Shown: one piece after another, positions 22,204 to 27,814 of the stretch | Numbering within the stretch: position 1 is the stretch's first letter | Layout of the letters: every line of letters starts with the position of its first letter | Source: Treponema sp. UBA4377 | GTDB taxonomy: Bacteria > Spirochaetota > Spirochaetia > Treponematales > Treponemataceae | Direction of reading: 5' to 3' | NCBI GenBank assembly: GCA_002391235.1 | Contig: DGRX01000020.1 | Coordinates: 1 to 27,814 of the forward strand | DNA length: 27,814 nt | Program-made: the position numbers and the translations under genes | The notes under the pieces: model-generated | What the model was told of the DNA's origin: nothing | Database searches by the model: none | What the model saw: the letters and a program-made list of their open reading frames with translations, nothing else

Positions 22204-22263
22204 GCGCTCGTGAGAGCGCAGTAAATATTACCACTAGCAAAAGCGCGCTTTGCGCGCTATAAT
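22204..22263 (+). promoter_or_regulatory. ilvB promoter region with two palindromes
   Basis: Hairpin GCGCTC-GTGA-GAGCGC (22204-22219) and palindrome AGCGCGC-TTT-GCGCGCT (22242-22258), whose last T is the first base of a perfect -10, TATAAT (22258-22263). Eight bases separate it from the ilvB ATG, with no SD. No good -35 lies 16-18 bases upstream of this -10, so an activator or the palindrome itself may matter. Confidence 0.5.
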
Positions 22264-22271
22264 ATTCTCCC

Positions 22272-23975
22272 ATGAAAAAGACTGGCTCACAGATAATTTG
22301 CGAACTTTTAAAGGCTCATAAAATCACGACCGTTGCGGGAATTCCGGGCGGCTCTATTTTGCCGCTTTACGACGAATTGGCCCGGAGCGGAATCAAGCAC
22401 GTCCTTGTCCGCCAGGAACAGGCCGCGGGCTTCATCGCGCAGGGCTTTGCCCGCACTACGGGTAAGCCCGCCGTTTGCATGGCCACCAGCGGCCCCGGAG
22501 CGATGAACCTTTTGACGGCCATCGCCGACGCTCGCTGCGACTCGATTCCGATAATCGCGATTACGGGGCAAGTCAACCTTTCTATGATTGGAACGGACGC
22601 CTTCCAAGAGGCCGACACCTTTGGACTTTCGTTTCCGATTACAAAGCACAGCATGATGGTAAAGAGCGCCGCCGAGCTTTTGACGGCTATTCCCAAGGCT
22701 TTTGAAATCGCGACGACCGGCCGTCCCGGCCCGGTTTTGATTGACGTTCCGAGAAACGTTCAGCTTGAGGAAGTTGAATTTTCATCTTGGCCAAAAATTT
22801 CTTCCGCAAAAAAAGAGGTTAGGTTCCACACAAGCAAAAAAGAAATCCCCGCGCGCTTAAAGGCGATTTTTGGCGCGATGGACAAAAGCAAAAAGCCCGT
22901 CGCTTATTTGGGAGGCGGCTGCAATTCCGTCGAGGTTGCAAAATACCTTAAGGCGCTTTTTGGCCTTTACAAAATTCCGGCGGTGTCAAGCCTTATGGGA
23001 ATTGGAGCCGTTCCGGCGACAGACCCCGCTTATTTGGGGATGGTCGGAATGCACGGATCGGTCGCGGCAAACCAAGCGATGCACGACGCGGACTTGGTCC
23101 TTGCGCTCGGCGTCCGCTTTGACGACCGCGCGATTGGGTTGGCCAAAGAATTCTGCCCCAAGGCAAAAATCGTCCACATCGACATCGACGCCGCCGAAGT
23201 GAACAAAATATTTAGCGCCGACATTTCGCTTGTCTGCGACTTGGAAAGCTCGCTTGCCGCGCTTTCAGAGCTTGTCCGCGAAAAAAAGTCTTCGTTTAAT
23301 AAGGAAGCCGCCGCCGCGCGAAAGGCCTGGCTGGAAAAAACGTCGGCCTTGCGAAAGAAAACTTTTACGCTTGAATGCGGCCGCAACAAAAAGACCGGCT
23401 TGACCAATCCCCGCGCCTTCATCGCGTCGCTTCCCAGCAAAAACGTAATCGTGACGACAGACGTCGGCCAGCACCAAATGTGGGCCGCGCAATATTATCC
23501 CGTCCAAGAGCCGCGGACTTTCTTGACGTCCGGCTCTTTGGGAACGATGGGCTTTGGCCTTCCGACCGCGATTGGCGCCGCGCTGGCCAATCCGCAAAAG
23601 CGCGTCGTTTGCATTTCGGGCGACGGCTCGATTATGATGAACGTGCAGGAGCTTGCCACTTTGGCCGAGCAAAACTTAAACGTTGTCGTAATCGTTTTTG
23701 AAAACGGAACTTTGGGAATGGTACGGCAGCAACAGAAATATATTTTTAAGAACAATTATAGCGCGAGCGTTTTTGGAAAGAGCCCCGACTTGCTTGAAAT
23801 CGGGCGCGGTTTTGGAATACAGACCTTTGACGCGGACTGTGACCGCGACTGGGCCAAAAAAGTTTTTGACCCGGCCAGAAAGGCGCCCGCCTTTGTCCGC
23901 GTTAAGATTGACGCCGACGAAGACGTTCTTCCGTATGTAATGGCCGGCAAGGCCAATGTGGATTCAATTAATTAG
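22272..23975 (+). CDS. ilvB: Acetolactate synthase large subunit
   Basis: 567 residues, normal length. A thiamine-diphosphate and FAD enzyme that makes acetolactate or acetohydroxybutyrate for Val, Leu and Ile synthesis. Visible are the N-terminal GIPGGSILPLYDEL, the cofactor-activating Glu49 in VRQEQAAGF, SLMGIGAVP, GVRFDDRA, and the ThDP/Mg site GDGSIMMNVQELATLAEQNLNVVVIVFENGTLGMVRQQQ. No regulatory subunit gene (ilvN) follows; metY follows 8 bases later. A leaderless start is likely. It is a user of the cofactor whose precursors the thi operon salvages. Confidence 0.93.
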   Translation: MKKTGSQIICELLKAHKITTVAGIPGGSILPLYDELARSGIKHVLVRQEQAAGFIAQGFARTTGKPAVCMATSGPGAMNLLTAIADARCDSIPIIAITGQVNLSMIGTDAFQEADTFGLSFPITKHSMMVKSAAELLTAIPKAFEIATTGRPGPVLIDVPRNVQLEEVEFSSWPKISSAKKEVRFHTSKKEIPARLKAIFGAMDKSKKPVAYLGGGCNSVEVAKYLKALFGLYKIPAVSSLMGIGAVPATDPAYLGMVGMHGSVAANQAMHDADLVLALGVRFDDRAIGLAKEFCPKAKIVHIDIDAAEVNKIFSADISLVCDLESSLAALSELVREKKSSFNKEAAAARKAWLEKTSALRKKTFTLECGRNKKTGLTNPRAFIASLPSKNVIVTTDVGQHQMWAAQYYPVQEPRTFLTSGSLGTMGFGLPTAIGAALANPQKRVVCISGDGSIMMNVQELATLAEQNLNVVVIVFENGTLGMVRQQQKYIFKNNYSASVFGKSPDLLEIGRGFGIQTFDADCDRDWAKKVFDPARKAPAFVRVKIDADEDVLPYVMAGKANVDSIN

Positions 23976-23983
23976 GAGTAAAT

Positions 23984-25258
23984 ATGAAGCTTAACACAAA
24001 ATGCGTGCAGGCGGGCTACACTCCCAAAAACGGAGAGCCGCGCCAGATTCCAATCGTTCAGTCAACGACTTTTAAATACGACACAAGCGAGGACATGGGA
24101 GCCTTGTTTGACTTGGAGGCGTCGGGTTATTTTTACTCGCGCCTGCAAAACCCAACCTGTGACATGGTGGCCGCAAAAATCGCCGCGCTCGAAGGAGGAG
24201 CGGCCGCCATGCTTACTTCAAGCGGACAGGCGGCGAACTTCTTTGCCCTCTTTAACATTTGCGAAAACGGCGGCCACATCGTGGCTTCGTCTTCAATCTA
24301 TGGCGGAACCTTCAACTTGATTAGCGTGACGATGGCCAAGATGGGAATCCAAACAACTTTCGTTTCGCCCGACGCAAGCGAGGAGGAACTTGCCGCCGCC
24401 TTTAGGCCAAACACAAAGGCGCTTTTTGGAGAGACAATCGCGAATCCCGCGCTGACGGTTTTGGACATAGAAAAGTTCGCCCGCGTCGCGCACGCGCACG
24501 GTGTTCCGCTTATCGTTGACAACACCTTTCCGACGCCGGTTCACTGCCGCCCGATTGAGTGGGGCGCGGACATCGTGACCCATTCCACGACAAAGTACAT
24601 GGACGGCCACGGCTCTTGCGTTGGCGGCGCGATCGTGGACTCAGGAAAATTTGACTGGCTGGCCCACGCCGACAAGTTCCCCGGTCTTTGCGAGCCCGAC
24701 GAGTCCTACCACGGAATCGCCTACGCAAAAAAGTTTGGCCAGGCGGGCGCCTTTATCACAAAGGCGACGGCGCAATTGATGCGAGACTTTGGATGCAGCC
24801 AATCCCCGCAAAGCGCCTTTATCCTTAACCTTGGCTTGGAATCCTTGCATGTCCGAATGGCGCGCCACGCGGAAAACGGCCAAGCCGTCGCCGAATTTTT
24901 GTCGGCCAGCGACAAAGTTTCAGCTGTGAATTTCCCTGGACTTAGAGGAAATAAGTACTACCCGCTTTTCACAAAGTATCTGGCTGAAGGCGCCTGCGGC
25001 GTAGTCAGCTTTGAGCTTAAGGGCGGACGAGAAGCCGCCGGAAAGTTTATGAAGGCGCTGAAAGTTTACGCCATAGAAACGCATGTCGCCGACGCGCGCT
25101 CTTGCTGCCTTAATCCGGCGACCAGCACCCACCGGCAAATGTCCGACGAGCAGCTTGCCGCCGCCGGAATCCCGGCCGGCCTAATCCGCCTTTCTTGCGG
25201 CCTGGAAGACAAGGAAGACTTGGTGGCCGACCTTAAGCAGGCGCTTGAAGCGGTGTAA
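23984..25258 (+). CDS. metY: O-acetylhomoserine aminocarboxypropyltransferase (sulfhydrylase)
   Basis: 424 residues, the usual MetY length. A PLP enzyme of the Cys/Met metabolism family that joins O-acetylhomoserine and sulfide to homocysteine. Signatures: QIPIVQSTTFKYDT, YSRLQNPTCDMVAAKIAALEGG, SSGQAA, FGETIANPALTVLDIE, VDNTFPTPVHCRPIEWGADIVTHSTTKY with the PLP-binding Lys204, and a C-terminal RLSCGLED. An SD (TAGGAG) and an 8-base gap make it co-transcribed with ilvB. It could also act on O-succinyl or O-phospho substrates. Confidence 0.95.
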   Translation: MKLNTKCVQAGYTPKNGEPRQIPIVQSTTFKYDTSEDMGALFDLEASGYFYSRLQNPTCDMVAAKIAALEGGAAAMLTSSGQAANFFALFNICENGGHIVASSSIYGGTFNLISVTMAKMGIQTTFVSPDASEEELAAAFRPNTKALFGETIANPALTVLDIEKFARVAHAHGVPLIVDNTFPTPVHCRPIEWGADIVTHSTTKYMDGHGSCVGGAIVDSGKFDWLAHADKFPGLCEPDESYHGIAYAKKFGQAGAFITKATAQLMRDFGCSQSPQSAFILNLGLESLHVRMARHAENGQAVAEFLSASDKVSAVNFPGLRGNKYYPLFTKYLAEGACGVVSFELKGGREAAGKFMKALKVYAIETHVADARSCCLNPATSTHRQMSDEQLAAAGIPAGLIRLSCGLEDKEDLVADLKQALEAV

Positions 25259-25335
25259 ATTCTTTACTTTTTTGCCAAATTTGGCCTAAAATCTTTACTT
25301 TTTTGACGAAAAATGGTATAATAAGTAAAGATTTT
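25257..25335 (+). promoter_or_regulatory. Operator-like array and promoter of the fic gene
   Basis: TCTTTACTTTTTTG occurs at 25261-25274 and again at 25292-25305 (31-base period). The second copy is half of a perfect 13-bp inverted repeat, AAAATCTTTACTT (25288-25300) and AAGTAAAGATTTT (25323-25335), which brackets a perfect -10 TATAAT (25317-25322). A palindrome GCCAAATTTGGC lies at 25274-25285. The -35 candidate is TTTACT (25294-25299), spacer 17. Confidence 0.65.
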
Positions 25336-25348
25336 GGGGGCCGGCAAA

Positions 25349-26263
25349 ATGGTATCGTATGAAGGGCTTGAAAGGGCGCTAAAAGAAAAGGGCGTCGGAA
25401 AAACAGAACTGTCGCAGGCGCTAGGGCTTTCCACAAGAACCGTGGCAAAAATCGCCAAGGGACAAAAGCTTAGCGCCAGAAGCGCGCAAAAAATCGCGGA
25501 CTACCTTGGCCTTCCCGCAGCCTCTATTATGCGGGAAATTTCTTCAAACAAAATTCTTCAGCGCCTGCGCGACGAAAAGGAAATGAAAATTTCAGGCGGC
25601 CTTTACCACGAGCTGCAAGTGCGAATGACATACAACTCAAACCACATAGAAGGCAGCAAACTTTCGCAGGATCAGACGCGCCTTATCTTTGAGACAAACA
25701 CAATCGATGTCGGCGACGGCGTTCCCGTTGACGACATCTTGGAAACCGTGCATCACTTTAGGGCGATTGACTATGTGATTGACGTTGCGGAAGAAACGCT
25801 CACAGAGGAAATCATAAAAAAGCTCCATTACATTTTAAAGCATGACACAAAAGATTCGACGCTTTCTTGGTTCGCCGTTGGCGACTACAAAAAACGCGCC
25901 AATGTTGTTGGCGGAAGGGAGACGACAAAGCCCGCTCTTGTTCCGCAAAAAATGGCGGCCTTGCTAAAAAAGTACAATTCAAAAAAGGCCGCGCGCTTGG
26001 AAGACATAATTTCTTTGCACGCCGAGTTTGAGTACATCCACCCATTTCAAGACGGAAACGGCCGCGTCGGCCGTCTTGTCGCGCTAAAGGAATGCTTTCG
26101 CCACAATGTCACGCCCTTTATCATTGAGGACTCAAAAAAGAATTTTTACTATCGCGGCCTAGCGGAATGGAAAAACGAAAAGGGCTTTCTTTACGACACT
26201 TGCCGCGACGGCCAAGACACTTTTGCCGAGCTGCTGGAGATGTTGGGAATGGAGCGGGGGTGA
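25349..26263 (+). CDS. Fic-domain protein with N-terminal XRE-type HTH
   Basis: 304 residues from ATG 25349. A helix-turn-helix (about 5-60, KTELSQALGLSTRTVAKIAKGQKLSARSAQKIADYLG) is fused to a Fic domain. The Fic catalytic motif is intact: HPFQDGNGRVGR (231-242). The inhibitory helix motif S97-NHI-E101-G102 (S/T-x3-E-G) lies in front of it, so this is a self-inhibited (class II) Fic protein. Fic enzymes usually transfer AMP to Ser, Thr or Tyr of a target. The HTH and the operator-like repeats around its promoter suggest autoregulation. A TTG 15 bases upstream is rejected; GGGGG lies 8 bases before the ATG. No partner antitoxin gene is needed or seen. Confidence 0.92.
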   Translation: MVSYEGLERALKEKGVGKTELSQALGLSTRTVAKIAKGQKLSARSAQKIADYLGLPAASIMREISSNKILQRLRDEKEMKISGGLYHELQVRMTYNSNHIEGSKLSQDQTRLIFETNTIDVGDGVPVDDILETVHHFRAIDYVIDVAEETLTEEIIKKLHYILKHDTKDSTLSWFAVGDYKKRANVVGGRETTKPALVPQKMAALLKKYNSKKAARLEDIISLHAEFEYIHPFQDGNGRVGRLVALKECFRHNVTPFIIEDSKKNFYYRGLAEWKNEKGFLYDTCRDGQDTFAELLEMLGMERG

Positions 26264-26272
26264 ATGTCGCGA

Positions 26273-26323
26273 CGGGCGTTGTAACGCGGCTTCCATGCGC
26301 TACAACGCCCGGCTTGACCGGGC
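26273..26323. repeat. Overlapping inverted repeats between fic and nudC
   Basis: CGGGCGTTGTA (26273-26283) and TACAACGCCCG (26301-26311) form a perfect 11-bp inverted repeat. The right arm overlaps a second palindrome, GCCCGG-CTTGA-CCGGGC (26307-26323), so the two hairpins exclude each other. The second resembles the repeat at the cytX end. Confidence 0.65.
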
Positions 26324-26342
26324 AATCTTTGGTTAATATAAT
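26314..26342 (+). promoter_or_regulatory. Promoter of nudC, predicted leaderless
   Basis: TTGACC (26314-26319, inside the palindrome), 17-base spacer, perfect TATAAT (26337-26342), then 6 bases to ATG 26349. Same hexamers and spacing as the methyltransferase promoter. Confidence 0.75.
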
Positions 26343-26348
26343 GTTCCT

Positions 26349-27191
26349 ATGCCCATACTAGACCAATCCAACGGCGCGGAATTTGAGAACGCCAAAAGCG
26401 CTGCGTCCGCGCGATATATTTTTTGCGACAGGGAAATTCTTCTTGTAAACGGCGCGCTTCCCGACAAAAAATTTTACGACGCCTTTGTCGCCGCGCAAAT
26501 AGAGGCGGCCAACCTTGACCGCGCCATTGTAGAACTTCCGCAAAATTACGCCGCAGCGAAAATCGCCGCGCGCTCTGGCCTTGCAAAGAGTTTTGGCGAT
26601 GGCGGCGCGCATCTTGGACAACAATGCGACTTTGTTCCCCTGCGCGAGTTCTGCTACAAGAATCCGGCGCTTGCCCCGGCCACCTTGCGCGCAAAGGGCA
26701 TTTTGTTTTGGCGCGACACATACCGCCATTGCCCCAAGTGCGGCGCGGCCTTTGAGAACGACAAAAAAGAGACCGCGCTAAACTGCCCTGCGTGCTCTTT
26801 TAAGCTTTATCCCCGCATCGAGCCATGCGTAATCGTATTGATAAGCCGCGGCGACGAAATCCTTTTGGTAAAGAACAAGCGCGCCTCTCGGGACTTTTAT
26901 TCCTGCATAGCGGGCTTTATGGAACTGGGCGAGTCCGCGGTCGAGGCGGTCAAGCGCGAAGTTAAGGAAGAAGTCGGCCTTGAAATAAAAAACGTCACGC
27001 CGGTCGGAAGCCAAAGCTGGCCCTTCCCGGACCAGTTGATGCTGGCCTTTACGGCGGACTGGCAAAGCGGCGACTTGGTCTTGCAAGAAGAAGAAATCGC
27101 CGAAGCGCGCTGGTTCAAGCGCGACGCGCTTCCGCCCTTGGAAATGATTCGCGGCTCCGTCGCGTGGAATTTAATTAACGGAAAGTTTTAA
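26349..27191 (+). CDS. nudC: NAD(H) pyrophosphatase / NAD-RNA decapping Nudix hydrolase
   Basis: 280 residues. An N-terminal NudC-like domain, a zinc ribbon with Cys128, 131, 146 and 149, then the Nudix domain. The Nudix box is complete (Gly189-x5-Glu195-x7-Arg203-Glu204-x2-Glu207-Glu208-x-Gly210). The NudC-specific motif downstream reads SQSWPFPDQ (usual SQPWPFPxS), so two positions differ. The family hydrolyses NADH and removes NAD caps from RNA. The promoter ends 6 bases before the ATG and there is no SD. The GNAT gene follows after 29 bases. Confidence 0.93.
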   Translation: MPILDQSNGAEFENAKSAASARYIFCDREILLVNGALPDKKFYDAFVAAQIEAANLDRAIVELPQNYAAAKIAARSGLAKSFGDGGAHLGQQCDFVPLREFCYKNPALAPATLRAKGILFWRDTYRHCPKCGAAFENDKKETALNCPACSFKLYPRIEPCVIVLISRGDEILLVKNKRASRDFYSCIAGFMELGESAVEAVKREVKEEVGLEIKNVTPVGSQSWPFPDQLMLAFTADWQSGDLVLQEEEIAEARWFKRDALPPLEMIRGSVAWNLINGKF

Positions 27192-27220
27192 GCGCGAAAA
27201 CAACTAAGAAGGGATAGACT

Positions 27221-27670
27221 ATGGAAATCCGTGAATTGAGCGAAGGCGATTTGGAGTCGCTGGTAAAATTGTACGAGCAGCTAGACGGCTCAAACGAAGG
27301 CTTTACGGCGGAAGCCGCGCGCTCGGTTTGGAAAAGCGAAATCGAGGGCAACAAAAACATAAAATATTTTGGCGCGATTAAGGACGGAAAAGTCGTTTCA
27401 ACTTGCTTTTGTCTTATAATCCCAAATCTTACGCGGCTTGGAAGCTCGGCTTGCTTTGTCGAGAATGTCGTTACCGACAAGGATCACAGGGGACAAGGGC
27501 TTGGCAAAAAAATCATGGAAAGGGCGATCGCTTTTGCCCGCGAAAGAGACTGCTACAAAGTGATTTTGGAAAGCGCCAGCTTTAGGAAAGAAGCCCATCA
27601 GTTCTACAAGAACTTGGGCTTTGACGGCGACTCCAAAAAGGCGTTCATAATGAAGCTTAAAAAGTATTAG
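27221..27670 (+). CDS. GNAT-family N-acetyltransferase
   Basis: 149 residues, a single GNAT domain. The acetyl-CoA pyrophosphate loop is DKDHRGQGLGKKIMERAI (motif A, R/Q-x2-G-x-G/A), with VENVVTD in the preceding strand and EAHQFYKNLGF in the C-terminal strand-helix. The substrate cannot be told; small-molecule or protein amines are both possible. An SD (AAGGGA) lies 9 bases before the ATG, and it probably forms a unit with nudC. Confidence 0.9.
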   Translation: MEIRELSEGDLESLVKLYEQLDGSNEGFTAEAARSVWKSEIEGNKNIKYFGAIKDGKVVSTCFCLIIPNLTRLGSSACFVENVVTDKDHRGQGLGKKIMERAIAFARERDCYKVILESASFRKEAHQFYKNLGFDGDSKKAFIMKLKKY

Positions 27671-27679
27671 AAAACTAGA

Positions 27680-27804
27680 GCGCTTCGCGCAGCCTTTATT
27701 GTTCTTGATGCGCCGCTGTTCGCGCGAGTTTCGCGAGCGCGAATGTTGCGGCTTATGCGGCGGCAACATTCGCTATTGCGGCGCGATAATTTTATTCGCG
27801 CCGC
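27680..27804. repeat. Cluster of palindromes at the window end
   Basis: Four inverted repeats in 125 bases: GCGC-TTC-GCGC (27680-27690); TTCGCGC/GCGCGAA (27719-27743); GCGAATGTTGC/GCAACATTCGC (27739-27773, 11-bp stem, 13-base loop); GCGGCGCG/CGCGCCGC (27778-27804). Parts recur in the thiD-cytX spacer. No open reading frame is supported from 27671 to the end. Confidence 0.65.
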
Positions 27805-27814
27805 AAAAGGAACG

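Noticed and set aside
22164..22271. Leader-peptide attenuator before ilvB
   Set aside because: No small open frame rich in branched-chain codons is seen, and the -10 lies after the hairpins.
25349..26263. Fic toxin-antitoxin pair
   Set aside because: The inhibitory motif is in the same protein; no small antitoxin gene lies upstream, only the operator-like region.
27671..27814. Terminator or CRISPR-like array at the window end
   Set aside because: The palindromes have no T-run on the plus strand and no regular repeat-spacer pattern.

Overview
The window is a gene-dense bacterial chromosome segment of moderate-to-high GC. It carries 26 protein genes and one tRNA, with many overlapping or abutting genes. 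Gene content suggests a host-associated or gut spirochaete, most likely Treponema-like. The clues are a lolA-rodZ-rimO run, a periplasmic beta-propeller adenylate cyclase, lipoproteins with relaxed lipoboxes, salvage rather than full synthesis of thiamine and biotin, and a GH43 glycosidase. No 16S rRNA or marker alignment was possible, so the taxonomy is inference.

Layout. 1-2429: truncated M15 peptidase (+), then on the minus strand an IMP cyclohydrolase-like gene followed by a phosphatidylserine-decarboxylase-like lipoprotein. 2560-3534: GH43 glycosidase with its own promoter and terminator. 3633-7605: thiamine salvage operon (promoter, TPP riboswitch, thiM, thiE, thiD, cytX-like HMP transporter), with small repeats at its gene junctions. 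7640-9148: HhaI-like cytosine methyltransferase plus a Vsr repair nuclease, without a restriction enzyme. 9145-13391 (minus): propeller-type adenylate cyclase, translationally coupled to a UrtA-like binding lipoprotein. 13448-17405 (minus): biotin operon birA-bioY-bioM-bioN-bioB behind a 12-bp inverted-repeat operator. 17430-20726 (minus): lolA-rodZ-rimO. 20777-21955 (minus): SLC13/ArsB-like transporter. 22055-22127: tRNA-Ala(CGC) and terminator. 22272-25258: ilvB and metY. 25349-26263: HTH-Fic protein with its own operator-like array. 26349-27670: nudC and a GNAT acetyltransferase. The window ends in a cluster of palindromes.

Three cross-cutting signals stand out. First, at seven transcription-unit starts (purO, dcm, cyclase, lolA, SLC13, ilvB, nudC), and perhaps birA, a sigma70-type -10 box ends only 6-8 bases before the ATG, and those ATGs lack a Shine-Dalgarno; this implies leaderless mRNAs. 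Second, a small repeat family sits at three junctions of the thi operon and also in frame inside rimO, with 19 of 20 bases shared between the rimO copy and the thiE-thiD copy. Third, the methyltransferase closely resembles M.HhaI (GCGC), and GCGC sites recur in the promoter spacers and palindromes of this window.

No clearly new multi-gene defence or mobile system is visible. The best candidates for something undescribed are the in-frame repeat family, the methyltransferase-Vsr pair, and the binding protein-cyclase pair.
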